A DNA stretch of 12,693 nt from an alpha proteobacterium SCGC AAA240-E13 (GCA_000504625.1 AZHR01000019.1:1-12693), one strand, 5' to 3'. Counted from the stretch's first letter, positions 5,355 to 12,693 are shown. Notes: generated by a model from the letters alone, not told the origin. Numbers and translations: made by a program.

Positions 5355-6485
5355 TTATGTAAGTTTACTATCTATCCATCCGCCGCCAAGAACTTTATCC
5401 CCAATTTTATTTTTTGAATAAAAAACACACGCTTGTCCAGGAGATATACCTAACTCTTTATTTTCTAACTGAACCGTTGCATTATCACCTTTCACTTCTA
5501 CTTGAGCTTTTAATAATTCACCAGTAGATCTAACTTTTACAAAAAGGTTAGAATTATATTCTTCTAAATTTTTACAAAGTTGATTTAAGCCTCTTAAATT
5601 AATTTTATCAATTCCAAGAGCAGATTTTGGACCTACTATTATTTCATTTGTATCTGCAATAATTTTTATTACATATAATGGCTCTTTGTCTGCTATTCTA
5701 ATTCCCTTTCTTTGACCAATAGTAAAATTAATAATGCCCTCATGTAAACCTATTACATCATTGTTCATATCCTTTATATTTCCCTTTTTGAAAGACTCTG
5801 GTCTAAATTTTTTTATTACCGATGCATAATTACCATGCGGTACAAAACAAATATCTTGGCTGTCTGGTTTATCTGCTACATTTAATTTTAATTTTTTTGC
5901 AATTTCTCTAGTTTCTTTTTTTGTATATTTTCCTAGAGGAAATCTTAAAAAATTCAATTGATCTTGACTTGTGTTGAATAAAAAATAGCTTTGATCTCTT
6001 TTGTGATCTTTTGCTCGGTACATTTCTGAAATTCCATTGGTTTGTACACTATTTACATAATGACCCGTGATTAATGCAGACGCACCTAATTCTCTCGAGA
6101 ATTTATAAAGATCTCTAAACTTAACAGTTTGATTACACTGAACACACGGAATGGGTGTTTCGCCAGCAATATAACTTTCAACAAAGTTGTCGATTACATC
6201 TTTTTTAAATTTTTTTTGGTAATAAAGAATTTTATGATCAATATTTAACTGATTTGCTATTCTCTTTGCATCCATTATATCTTGACCTGCACAGCATTGC
6301 CTTGATTTTACTGAAATTTTAGAATCGTCATATAATTTTAAAGTTACTCCAACTACATTATAGCCTTCTTTTTTCATTAATCCTGCAACAGTTGAAGAAT
6401 CTACGCCTCCGGACATCGCAACAACAACTTTCGTATTTTTTTTCTCTTTAGTTATTTCTAAAGAATTTGTTGAGTTTAAATTCAT
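5355..6485 (-). CDS. mnmA: tRNA-specific 2-thiouridylase MnmA
   Basis: This 376-residue protein is a full-length MnmA/TrmU, the cytosolic enzyme that makes 2-thiouridine at U34 of Lys, Glu and Gln tRNAs using sulfur relayed to it. The PP-loop ATP-binding motif is MSGGVDSS at 24-31. The first catalytic cysteine is in PCVQCNQTVKF (C114, with C117). The second is C213 in DSQDICFVPHG. DQSYFLF at 164-170 and the C-terminal beta-barrel GISPGQACVFY are also typical. The first 17 residues before the PP-loop domain are a polar extension of ordinary length. A 55-bp gap separates its start from the divergent DUF3553 gene. The structured RNA gene lies downstream on the same strand. Confidence 0.96.
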   Translation of the reverse strand: MNLNSTNSLEITKEKKNTKVVVAMSGGVDSSTVAGLMKKEGYNVVGVTLKLYDDSKISVKSRQCCAGQDIMDAKRIANQLNIDHKILYYQKKFKKDVIDNFVESYIAGETPIPCVQCNQTVKFRDLYKFSRELGASALITGHYVNSVQTNGISEMYRAKDHKRDQSYFLFNTSQDQLNFLRFPLGKYTKKETREIAKKLKLNVADKPDSQDICFVPHGNYASVIKKFRPESFKKGNIKDMNNDVIGLHEGIINFTIGQRKGIRIADKEPLYVIKIIADTNEIIVGPKSALGIDKINLRGLNQLCKNLEEYNSNLFVKVRSTGELLKAQVEVKGDNATVQLENKELGISPGQACVFYSKNKIGDKVLGGGWIDSKLT

Positions 6486-6540
6486 GTAGTTTAATTTCTC
6501 TTAAACATGTTTTAATATAAAAAAGAACCATTTTCCACAA

Positions 6541-6720
6541 ATGAATTTAGATCTTGAACCTGGAGATTTTGTAATTAATCCAACAAATAAAAATTGGGGA
6601 AAGGGACAAATACAATCAATAATTAAAAATAAAGCCACAGTTAACTTTGAAAACATGGGAAAGCTAGTTATAAACATTGAAAAAATTGTACTAGAGAAAG
6701 TAAAAGAACTTGAATTTTAA
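6541..6720 (+). CDS. DUF3553 family small protein
   Basis: ATG to TAA encodes 59 residues: a compact beta-rich protein with LEPGDFVINPTNKNWGKGQI near the N-terminus and VNFENMGKLVINIE in the middle. This matches the DUF3553 pattern (PGDxVxHPxxxxWGxGQVxS, then VNFExxGKxxI), found as a stand-alone protein of about 60 residues in alphaproteobacteria and fused to the C-terminus of some UvrD-like helicases. Its function is not established; the fold suggests a small nucleic-acid- or protein-binding module. The last 11 bases overlap the start of the cysQ-like gene, so the pair is probably translationally coupled. Confidence 0.85.
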   Translation: MNLDLEPGDFVINPTNKNWGKGQIQSIIKNKATVNFENMGKLVINIEKIVLEKVKELEF

Positions 6721-7489
6721 TGAATTAAAAAATTTAACTGAAAGCTTGCTGGAAACATTTCTTAATGCTGGTGAAATAGCAATAGAATTAAGAAGTAAAG
6801 GTTTAAAAACTACCATCAAGCCTGATAATTCTCCTGTAACTAATGCAGATTTAGAAGTAAATAAATTGCTCACGGAAAAAATAAACCAGATTACTCCCAA
6901 CCTTCCTTTAATTTCAGAAGAAATGATAAATTTAGATAAAATTAATAAGTATAAAAATTTTTGGCTCGTAGATCCAATAGATGGAACTAAAGATTACATA
7001 AATAACAAAGATGAGTTTACATTAAATGCTTCATTAATAATTAATCTAGAACCAGCAATAGGCGTGATTTATGCGCCGGCTAAAAAAAGATTATTCTATT
7101 CTTATGGAAACGGGTATTCTTTTGAACAATTTGAACAAAACAAAATACAATTAGAATGTAAAAAAAAAACAAAACTTGGAGAGATCCATGCTGTATCAAA
7201 TTCATACAAACTCTCTGAAGAGATATTAAAAACTCATAAAAAATTTAATGTAAAAAATTTTATTAATATGAGAAGTTCATATAAGTTTTGCGTTATTGCT
7301 TCAGGTGAATTTGACCTGTATGCTGCTAGAGCTCGAGCCTACGAATGGGATATTGCCGCAGGACATGCTATTGTAAAACATGCAGGAGGTATAGTCACTA
7401 CCCTTGATGAAAAAGAATTTAAATATGGAAAGCCAGATTATAAAAATTTGACTCTATTAGTACGAAGATCAGAGAATCTGGAAAGGTAG
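6710..7489 (+). CDS. cysQ: 3'(2'),5'-bisphosphate nucleotidase (CysQ-type, inositol monophosphatase superfamily)
   Basis: This 259-residue protein has the lithium-sensitive phosphatase signatures: SPVTNADLEVN at 41-51, LISEE at 67-71, LVDPIDGTKDY at 86-96 and YEWDIAAGHAI at 211-221. Together these supply the metal ligands E70, D88, D91 and D214. DPIDGTKDF/Y followed by EF is the CysQ subgroup pattern, which removes the 3' phosphate from pAp. In a streamlined genome pAp would come mainly from acyl-carrier-protein modification or RNA turnover, and only from sulfate assimilation if that pathway exists. The TTG at 6710 is the only in-frame start that keeps helix 1 intact; it lies inside the end of the DUF3553 gene. 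The next possible start would lose about 12 residues. Confidence 0.9.
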   Translation: MNFNELKNLTESLLETFLNAGEIAIELRSKGLKTTIKPDNSPVTNADLEVNKLLTEKINQITPNLPLISEEMINLDKINKYKNFWLVDPIDGTKDYINNKDEFTLNASLIINLEPAIGVIYAPAKKRLFYSYGNGYSFEQFEQNKIQLECKKKTKLGEIHAVSNSYKLSEEILKTHKKFNVKNFINMRSSYKFCVIASGEFDLYAARARAYEWDIAAGHAIVKHAGGIVTTLDEKEFKYGKPDYKNLTLLVRRSENLER

Positions 7490-7509
7490 TTTAACTTAAG
7501 AAATAAAAA

Positions 7510-7653
7510 ATGATAATCCAAAAAATTTTAATAATTATTGTTTCTGTTTCAATTTTTGGTTTATTACTATTTGTTTACGTTAAAAATAAAATGAAAAAGA
7601 GAATTAATTTTTACTTACATGAAAAAACAAAAAAAGACAAAACATTACAATAA
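7510..7653 (+). CDS. Small single-helix membrane protein, 47 residues
   Basis: ATG to TAA encodes 47 residues. A hydrophobic segment at about 5-24 (ILIIIVSVSIFGLLLFVYV) is followed by a lysine-rich tail (KNKMKKR, then EKTKKDKT), as expected for an inner-membrane peptide with its C-terminus in the cytosol. It starts 20 bp after the cysQ-type stop and its last nine bases overlap the end of recX on the other strand. I do not recognise it. Translation is supported only by spacing, clean start and stop, and a sensible membrane topology; no ribosome binding site is visible. Confidence 0.5.
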   Translation: MIIQKILIIIVSVSIFGLLLFVYVKNKMKKRINFYLHEKTKKDKTLQ

Positions 7654-8205
7654 CTTAATCAATTTTTCATATTCTTCCTTTGATAAATTTAAAACTTTTT
7701 TAGATGTTTCGTAATTAAAGCCCGATCTAGCTAAAATAGATATGTCTTTTTTATAGTAAAGAATACGATTACTTTCTTCTCTATTTGGACCAATTCTTCT
7801 TTTTTTACAAGTTTTAATTGCTGAAAAAAAATCTTGATCTGCTTCCTCTAAATTGATTTTCGATATACTGTCTTTTATATATTTTTCATTGATTCCTTTA
7901 TTAAATAAATAATTCCTAATTTTGTTTATGGAATATCCTTTTTTTATAAATTTTTTTGTCTTTGATTCTGAATAAAATTTATCACTTAAAAACTTATTTT
8001 TTTCTAAATCAGAAACAACTAAATCTATTAAGTTAGTCAATTGATTTTTTGGAATACGGGAAACCGGAGAATTAAAAAATTTCTTCAACAAATAAGTTTT
8101 TAGCTGTTGCCTTGAAGAAGCATACTTTTTTAAGTAAGAAAATGAAAATTTTCTTATTTCTTCTACAACTGCTTCAAGATTTTTTTTGCTTTTGATAAGA
8201 ATCAT
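7645..8205 (-). CDS. recX: RecX family regulator of RecA
   Basis: The 186-residue protein matches RecX, a cytosolic helical-repeat protein that binds RecA filaments and limits their activity. Typical parts are YLKKYASSRQQLKTYLLKK near 24-42, FLSDKFYSES then GYSINKIRNYLFNKGI in the middle, and DISILARSGFNYETSKKVL near the C-terminus, each a three-helix RecX repeat. The length is normal for alphaproteobacteria. recA is not in this window. The gene is divergent from the ABA4-like gene and convergent with the small membrane peptide gene. Confidence 0.88.
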   Translation of the reverse strand: MILIKSKKNLEAVVEEIRKFSFSYLKKYASSRQQLKTYLLKKFFNSPVSRIPKNQLTNLIDLVVSDLEKNKFLSDKFYSESKTKKFIKKGYSINKIRNYLFNKGINEKYIKDSISKINLEEADQDFFSAIKTCKKRRIGPNREESNRILYYKKDISILARSGFNYETSKKVLNLSKEEYEKLIKLL

Positions 8206-8217
8206 TACTAAATATAC

Positions 8218-8223
8218 TATAAT
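8218..8223 (+). promoter_or_regulatory. Possible -10 element (TATAAT) before the ABA4-like gene
   Basis: A perfect TATAAT lies 21 bp before the ATG at 8245, within the 39-bp divergent gap next to recX. The only -35-like hexamer (TTGATA at 8192-8197) is 20 bp away, longer than usual, and lies inside recX. A promoter is expected in this gap, but chance matches are likely in such sequence. Confidence 0.3.
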
Positions 8224-8244
8224 ACTAGATATAACAAATTTAAC

Positions 8245-8718
8245 ATGCTCACAAATTTACAAAATTACTTTGGTCCAGAAGTTGTTTATCTTTGGCTTAA
8301 TTTTGGAATATTACCTTTTTGGCTGGCATTAATTATATTTCCAAGTTCGAAAATAAGTCAAATTTTTATTAGTTCAATATTTTTACCAATATTATTTGCT
8401 GCACTATATGTTTATATGATCTATCAATTAATTATAAATGGAGAAAATATCTTTGAATTTTTTAATTTATATATAGGAATTGAAAATATTTACACACTAT
8501 TTTCAAATGATACTTTTTTGCTAATATTTTGGATACATTTTATAAGCATAAACTTATTTTTAGGTTCATGGACATCAAAAGATGCATTAAAACACAACGT
8601 TCCAAAACTTTTGTCTGGTGCTTGTTTAATTTTAATTTATTTTACCGGTCCCTTAGGTCTGACTTTATATTGGTTTATAAGAATTTTTTATTCGAAAAAA
8701 ATTGGTTTACATGATTAA
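8245..8718 (+). CDS. ABA4-like integral membrane protein (DUF4281)
   Basis: This 157-residue protein has four predicted helices and the DUF4281 pattern. An early LPFWLALIIFPSS stretch is followed, near 95-110, by FWIHFISINLFLGSW, where relatives have HxxxFDxFVGRW. Then comes a closing YFTGPLGLTLYWFIR at about 132-146. The plant homologue ABA4 is needed for neoxanthin formation. Bacterial members are uncharacterised, and a carotenoid or isoprenoid link is only a family-level hint. Here IN replaces the usual FD pair before the LFLG stretch, so activity may differ. The ATG is the only sensible start. The isomerase-family gene overlaps its last eight bases. Confidence 0.78.
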   Translation: MLTNLQNYFGPEVVYLWLNFGILPFWLALIIFPSSKISQIFISSIFLPILFAALYVYMIYQLIINGENIFEFFNLYIGIENIYTLFSNDTFLLIFWIHFISINLFLGSWTSKDALKHNVPKLLSGACLILIYFTGPLGLTLYWFIRIFYSKKIGLHD

Positions 8719-9301
8719 ACCGTTTGATTTTTTTTTTGATTTTGCTAGTCCTTATTCATACTTAGCTCACAAACAAATAAGAAATATTGAATACCAAAAT
8801 AAAATTGAAATTAACTACATGCCAATCTTGTTAGGTGGCTTACTCAATCTTGCAGACATTAAAGCGGCAGCACTTATTCCCTCAAAAGCAAAATTTATGA
8901 TTAAAGATTGTAAATTGTATGCGGAAAAATTTAGTATCAACTTTAAATTCAATCCCTATTTTCCAATACAATCTTTAAATCTAATGAGAGGAGTACTGAT
9001 AGCTAAAAAAGAATATAAAATAAAGCCATACATAGATAAATTTTTTGATGGAGGTTGGAAAGATGGATTAAATTTAAATGATCAAAAAACAATTGATAAA
9101 ATTTTAGAAAATTTAGGTTTTAATCCCATAACTTTTAAATTAAAAATATCTGAACAAGAAATTAAAGATGAATTAAAAAAGAGAACAAACGATGCTTTTT
9201 TGAAAGGAGTGTTTGGAGCACCCTCTTTTATTATAAATAACAAAATGTTTTGGGGACAAGATCGTCTGGAATTTGTTTTAAAAGAAGCTCAAAAAAATTA
9301 A
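8711..9301 (+). CDS. 2-hydroxychromene-2-carboxylate isomerase-family protein (DsbA/kappa-GST fold)
   Basis: From the ATG at 8711 the product is 196 residues, the usual length. FDFFFDFASPYSYLAHKQ at 5-22 is the HCCA isomerase/kappa glutathione transferase signature; S13 sits where the glutathione-contacting serine is found. The helical insert and the closing GVFGAPSFIINNKMFWGQDRLEFV, with its cis-proline (AP), complete a thioredoxin-type fold. NahD itself isomerises 2-hydroxychromene-2-carboxylate in naphthalene breakdown. No such pathway is visible here, so a general glutathione-dependent isomerase or transferase is more likely. An upstream in-frame TTG at 8702 would add three residues (VYM-type extension) and is less likely. 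The gene overlaps the ABA4-like stop by eight bases. Confidence 0.85.
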   Translation: MIKPFDFFFDFASPYSYLAHKQIRNIEYQNKIEINYMPILLGGLLNLADIKAAALIPSKAKFMIKDCKLYAEKFSINFKFNPYFPIQSLNLMRGVLIAKKEYKIKPYIDKFFDGGWKDGLNLNDQKTIDKILENLGFNPITFKLKISEQEIKDELKKRTNDAFLKGVFGAPSFIINNKMFWGQDRLEFVLKEAQKN

Positions 9302-10293
9302 TGATTAAACGTTTTGTTAAAAAAATTTTTATTATAATTTGTAGACTCTTGAATTTCGAGATTATTGATCAAAATCAATTTACTTCTCCAACTTTAAACA
9401 AATCTTTAACTGAAAATCTTTCAGATATAGGAAAAAAATCAATTGTCTTACCCTTAGGAAAAGTAAAAATCAAAAGAAAAATATATTCGTTAGATATAAT
9501 TTTTAGATCTAACATAAAAGTTAACATATGGGATCAAAGTAAAGTTAGAATTTTTGATAAACCTAAGAGTGAATATACTATTAGATCACTAAATTCATTA
9601 ATAAATTCTTTAGAAAAAGCAAAATCTCAATTTCAGAATATTAACTTAAACCTTACTATTGTGGATGATAATTCTGATAAGACCACATTAAAAAAAATGA
9701 ATTTATTGCTAGATAAAAAAAAGTTTTCTTTTAATATAATTAATTTAAATCACAAAGAATTTAATGATATAATTACTGATAAAGGTAGCGCTGAAACATT
9801 TGGTAACTTATCAAGTCTATTAAAATGCTTTATGATCGCTAGAAATGATGCAAAAGATTTAATCTTCTTTGTAGAAGATGATTACCTTCACAAGAATAAT
9901 ATGATCGAAGAAATGTTAATGACATACGAAAGACTTGCTTCTCAATTAAATAGAGAAATTATATTATGTCCATCTGATTATCCTTATCTTTATACTACAA
10001 ATAGAAAAACAAATATATTAATTGGCAGCCATAGGCATTGGCAATCTATTGACAAAACTCTTTGTACATTTTTAACTAGCAAAATAATCCTCAATAAATA
10101 TTGGGACAATTTTATTAATACTTGCAAGCAAAGAAACGATCCATTTGAAAAACATCTGAATAAAATATATAAAAATGAATACTGTTTCTCGCCAATTACA
10201 TCATTATCTGTTCACTGCACCAACATAAATTCTAGTTACGGAATTGCTCCACATATTGATATTAAAAAATTATGGGATCAAAATGTATTCTAA
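9301..10293 (+). CDS. Glycosyltransferase-like protein (GT-A fold, uncertain)
   Basis: The ATG at 9301 shares its A with the preceding TAA (TAATG), giving 330 residues. An in-frame TTG at 9250 would lie deep inside the isomerase gene and is rejected. Residues 92-122 (YTIRSLNSLINSLEKAK, then LNLTIVDDNS) look like the first strand-helix-strand of a family-2-like GT-A domain. FFVEDDYLH at 189-197 could serve as the metal-binding DxD-type motif. SHRHW at 243-247 and several conserved-looking cysteines follow. The N-terminus (residues 5-15) is hydrophobic and basic and may associate with the membrane. No sugar donor or acceptor can be inferred. It could modify envelope polysaccharide or lipid, and it is the last gene of the three-gene overlapping run. 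Confidence 0.6.
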   Translation: MIKRFVKKIFIIICRLLNFEIIDQNQFTSPTLNKSLTENLSDIGKKSIVLPLGKVKIKRKIYSLDIIFRSNIKVNIWDQSKVRIFDKPKSEYTIRSLNSLINSLEKAKSQFQNINLNLTIVDDNSDKTTLKKMNLLLDKKKFSFNIINLNHKEFNDIITDKGSAETFGNLSSLLKCFMIARNDAKDLIFFVEDDYLHKNNMIEEMLMTYERLASQLNREIILCPSDYPYLYTTNRKTNILIGSHRHWQSIDKTLCTFLTSKIILNKYWDNFINTCKQRNDPFEKHLNKIYKNEYCFSPITSLSVHCTNINSSYGIAPHIDIKKLWDQNVF

Positions 10294-10383
10294 ATAACAG
10301 TAGACAAATTATCAATAACCAGAAAAATACCTATAACTAATACTAGGTTTAATTAATTTTTTTTATATTTGCACAACATGGAA

Positions 10384-10418
10384 AAACAGCCTTTAAAAGT
10401 TAATTTTAAAGGCTGTTT
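10384..10418 (-). terminator. Perfect 15-bp hairpin terminator of the HU gene
   Basis: AAACAGCCTTTAAAA (10384-10398) is the exact reverse complement of 10404-10418, with a five-base loop. On the - strand the stem ends in GGCTGTTTTTCC, a clear U-tract, eight bases after the HU stop codon. On the + strand the tail is only TTTCAT, so it may act weakly for the convergent glycosyltransferase-like gene as well. Confidence 0.88.
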
Positions 10419-10425
10419 CATAAGC

Positions 10426-10701
10426 TTATTTGTTGAACATTTCTTTTAGTGCTTTTGCAGGCAAAAACTTGACTTTCTGTGAAGCTCCAATTTGAATTTG
10501 TTCACCAGTTCTTGGATTCCTACCAATTCTAGCTTTTCTTTTTGCAACTTTGTATGTACCAAACCCAGCTATTTTTACTTGTTCATCATTTTTCAAACAA
10601 TCCAAGATTAGGTTGATTATGCTATCAAAAGTTCTCTCGGCATCAGCTTTGCTTTGGTTTAGCGTCGAAGCTATTTTGTTCATCAGTTGTTTTTTATTCA
10701 T
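10426..10701 (-). CDS. hup: DNA-binding protein HU
   Basis: This 91-residue protein is a standard HU subunit, which dimerises and bends DNA in the nucleoid. The N-terminal helices begin MNKKQLMNKIA. GFGTY at 46-50 opens the beta domain. RNPRTGE at 61-67 is the tip of the DNA-gripping arm, with the intercalating proline at 63. The C-terminal FLPAKALKEM helix completes the fold. It appears to be a single-gene unit with its own terminator. The 153-bp gap upstream (10702-10854) should hold its promoter, but I cannot identify a convincing one. A weak TGAGGC site lies just before the ATG. Assignment to HU rather than IHF rests on the lysine-rich arm and overall sequence. Confidence 0.95.
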   Translation of the reverse strand: MNKKQLMNKIASTLNQSKADAERTFDSIINLILDCLKNDEQVKIAGFGTYKVAKRKARIGRNPRTGEQIQIGASQKVKFLPAKALKEMFNK

Positions 10702-10854
10702 TTTAGCCTCATTTTTATTAGTTTATTCACTCTTGTCATAAAAACTCAGGAAATCAATGATTTTTTTAGTGTATTTTACATTAATACGCACAATATATAG
10801 TTATATGAAAAAACCCTTATTTTTATTGTTTTTTTAAAGAATTAAAGCTTTTAA

Positions 10855-11961
10855 TTAAAATAAACCAAGGTCTTTCAAATCATTAAATGTTGCAAATAAC
10901 ATTAATGAAATTAACAAAAAGATACCGATTCGAAAGAAACCTTCTTGTGTCCTTTGCTGTAAAGGACGGCCTAAAATTTTTTCAAATAAGTAGAACATAA
11001 GATGACCTCCGTCCAACATTGGAATGGGAAAAAGATTTATCAAACCTAAACTTATCGATATATAAGCCATTATACTCAGAAAAGGAATTACACCGTATTC
11101 GGCAATTTGACCGGTAATCTTAGCTATTCTTATTGGTCCTCCTAATTGAGAGGAATCTCCTGATCCTGTAATCATACTTGCTAAATATTTTAGAGAAGTT
11201 GTACTTACAAACCACACCTCTTTTACAGAATAAAATATAGCTTTGGTTGGACCTAACTTTACATTATTAAATTCATTGTTATATGGAGCTAGTTTTATTC
11301 CAATCATTCTTTTTTTAATTTTATTTCCCAAATAGTCTTTGCTTTCAACTAAATCTGGCTTAATATTCAAAATTAATTCCTGGTCATTCCTTAAGATGGA
11401 AAACTCTATAATTTCCGAAGTAGATGTAGAAATAAATGTAGATACCTCTAAAATACTACTAACTTTTTTATTATCAATCGAAATAATTCTATCGTTTTTT
11501 TTAACCCCAGCAATATAAGCAGGGCTATCTTTTTGAACTTCATTTATGATTGCAGGAGTCATGTCTTTGCCTACAAACATATAAATAAATATGAAAATCA
11601 ATAATGCCAATACATAGTTGGCGATAGGTCCTGCCGCAACAATTAAAGATCTTTGGTATAACGGTTTTAAAATAAAAAGTTTTTTTTGATCTTCATTATT
11701 ATATTTTTTTAAAACCTCAGTTTGCTCTGATTGACTAAATACATTTCGATCACCAAAAAACTTTACATATCCTCCAAGCGGTATCCAGCAAATTTTCCAC
11801 CTAGTACCAGATTTATCATTCCAACCAAAAATCTCTTTTCCGAAACCAATTGAAAAGTCACTTACTCCAACACCATATTTTTTTGCAAAATAATAGTGCC
11901 CATATTCGTGTATGAATACAACAACAGTAATTAAAATGATAAATGGTATTAAATAGTTCAT
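10855..11961 (-). CDS. rseP: Site-2 intramembrane metalloprotease, RseP type
   Basis: From the ATG at 11961 this gives 368 residues. HEYGH at 18-22 in the first helix is the zinc-binding HExxH. A conserved YVKFFGD stretch and VAAGPIANYVLA at 108-119 follow. One PDZ domain spans about 135-215. NLFPIPMLDGGH at 309-320 supplies the third zinc ligand, D317. RseP-type enzymes cut transmembrane anti-sigma factors and leftover signal peptides in the inner membrane. One PDZ domain and this length fit the alphaproteobacterial MmpA type rather than the two-PDZ E. coli RseP. A TTG at 11970 would add three residues, but the ATG overlapping the rhomboid stop (TAATG) and starting just before helix 1 is better. 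The usual partners dxr, bamA and lpxD are absent, so this could be a second copy. Confidence 0.92.
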   Translation of the reverse strand: MNYLIPFIILITVVVFIHEYGHYYFAKKYGVGVSDFSIGFGKEIFGWNDKSGTRWKICWIPLGGYVKFFGDRNVFSQSEQTEVLKKYNNEDQKKLFILKPLYQRSLIVAAGPIANYVLALLIFIFIYMFVGKDMTPAIINEVQKDSPAYIAGVKKNDRIISIDNKKVSSILEVSTFISTSTSEIIEFSILRNDQELILNIKPDLVESKDYLGNKIKKRMIGIKLAPYNNEFNNVKLGPTKAIFYSVKEVWFVSTTSLKYLASMITGSGDSSQLGGPIRIAKITGQIAEYGVIPFLSIMAYISISLGLINLFPIPMLDGGHLMFYLFEKILGRPLQQRTQEGFFRIGIFLLISLMLFATFNDLKDLGLF

Positions 11962-12665
11962 TAACTCCAAGGTCCTTTCATAATTTTCGTTTTTCTTTTT
12001 GCCGTTTTATTAAAAAATAATATCAAAATTATTCCAGAAATAAAACCTCCAATATGAGCGGCATAGGCTACACCACCCCCTTGTGAAGACATCATACTTG
12101 AATTAATAAATTGTAAAACAAACCAAAAACCTAAAACATACAGGGCTCTTATCTTAATTAACTGACTAAAAAAACCAAAAGGAATTAAAACAAGCACCTT
12201 AGCATTTGGATGATTAATTAAGTATGCACCCAATACTCCTCCTATTGCACCGCTAGCACCAATCATTGGAACTTGGGAACTTGTATCCATTAATACTTGA
12301 GCCATGGCTGCCCCAATTCCTGATAATAAATAAAAAATTATAAATTTTTTTTGACCAAGGGCATCTTCAATATTGTCTGCGAAGATCCACATATACAGCA
12401 TATTCCCTATTAAATGCATAAAACCGCCATGCATAAACATAGAGGAAAAAATTGTTAAATAGGCAGGCAGTGCATAAAGATCTTGGGGCAATTTATTGTG
12501 TCCCATTAAAACTGAAGGGATTAGTCCATAAGAATAAAATAGTTCACCCGTTCTGTAGGATTGTGATCCAAGTTCCATCAGAAAAACTAGAACACATAAA
12601 CCTATTAAAAAATAAGTGACGACAGGTCTATTTTCGGTAGGGTTGTCATCTTTTAAAGGAATCAT
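11961..12665 (-). CDS. Rhomboid family intramembrane serine protease
   Basis: The 234-residue protein has six to seven membrane helices and the full catalytic set: HGGFMHLIGNM at 79-89, MIGASGAIGG at 134-143 with the nucleophile S138, and AAHIGGF at 202-208 with H204. Rhomboids cut membrane proteins within or next to a transmembrane helix. The N-terminal MIPLKDDNPT is the usual start of proteobacterial rhomboids of this group, which supports the ATG at 12665. The stop overlaps the site-2 protease start by one base, so the two proteases are probably made together. Confidence 0.92.
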   Translation of the reverse strand: MIPLKDDNPTENRPVVTYFLIGLCVLVFLMELGSQSYRTGELFYSYGLIPSVLMGHNKLPQDLYALPAYLTIFSSMFMHGGFMHLIGNMLYMWIFADNIEDALGQKKFIIFYLLSGIGAAMAQVLMDTSSQVPMIGASGAIGGVLGAYLINHPNAKVLVLIPFGFFSQLIKIRALYVLGFWFVLQFINSSMMSSQGGGVAYAAHIGGFISGIILILFFNKTAKRKTKIMKGPWS

Positions 12666-12670
12666 AGCTA

Positions 12671-12676
12671 ATTATA
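12671..12676 (-). promoter_or_regulatory. Possible -10 element for the rhomboid-protease operon
   Basis: A perfect TATAAT on the - strand ends five bases before the rhomboid ATG. Transcription from it would begin at or within a few bases of the start codon, giving a leaderless or near-leaderless message. The -35 position falls outside the window, so this cannot be confirmed. Confidence 0.3.
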
Positions 12677-12693
12677 ACAATTACTGGAGAAAG

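Noticed and set aside
6500..6515. AAACATGTTT palindrome in the mnmA/DUF3553 gap as an operator.
   Set aside because: A ten-base palindrome of this composition is expected by chance and no regulator gene is nearby.
9250..9300. An upstream TTG start for the glycosyltransferase-like gene.
   Set aside because: The extra 17 residues are read out of frame through the conserved end of the isomerase gene; the ATG at 9301 in TAATG context is better.
10702..10854. Terminator for the site-2 protease gene (AATTAAAGCTTTTAATT near 10838-10856).
   Set aside because: The palindrome has almost no G/C pairs and overlaps the stop region; in sequence this A+T-rich it is not convincing.

Overview
The window is very A+T-rich, tightly packed and dominated by small-genome alphaproteobacterial housekeeping genes with several SAR11-like hypothetical membrane proteins. 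The best guess is a Pelagibacterales (SAR11) genome fragment. This rests on composition, 1-16 bp gene spacing, start/stop overlaps, and the gene set (mnmA, DUF3553, cysQ, recX, an ABA4-like protein, HU, an rseP-type protease). There is no rRNA, tRNA, CRISPR array, transposase or phage gene.

Left part (1-3690). Bases 1-95 are repeated exactly, in inverted orientation, at 1983-2077. A single MFS transporter gene is cut at this repeat: its 3' part lies on + at 1-786 and its 5' part on - at 2512-1983. Joined through the shared 95 bases the two halves give one uninterrupted protein of about 406 residues. Between the halves lie an intact kinase/nucleotidyltransferase fusion gene and a CADD-type gene that is cut off at 1982. 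The simplest reading is that 1-1982 is joined in the wrong orientation (a fold-back chimera or graph-assembly join). The native order would then be metC-like gene, MFS transporter, kinase/nucleotidyltransferase, CADD, all on one strand. A real inversion is the alternative.

Middle part (3691-5354). A divergent intergenic region separates the metC-like gene (-) from a + strand pair: a 27-residue, extremely basic peptide and a six-helix membrane protein of unknown function. The end of that gene overlaps the terminator-like hairpin of a structured RNA read from the - strand (about 4973-5290). The RNA region has roughly twice the G+C of its surroundings, and its helices form fully only in the - strand transcript. 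I could not assign it to a known RNA family.

Right part (5355-12693). mnmA (-) is divergent from a DUF3553-cysQ-small membrane peptide run (+), which converges on recX (-). recX is divergent from three overlapping + genes: an ABA4-like (DUF4281) membrane protein, a 2-hydroxychromene-2-carboxylate isomerase-family protein and a glycosyltransferase-like protein. These converge on HU (-), which has a perfect 15-bp terminator hairpin. The window ends with a coupled - strand pair of intramembrane proteases, a rhomboid followed by a site-2 protease.

Most genes belong to general maintenance: tRNA thiolation, nucleotide clean-up, recombination control, nucleoid structure and membrane proteolysis. 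The items most worth following up are the orphan - strand RNA, the 27-residue basic peptide, the CADD-type pABA enzyme and the kinase/nucleotidyltransferase fusion.
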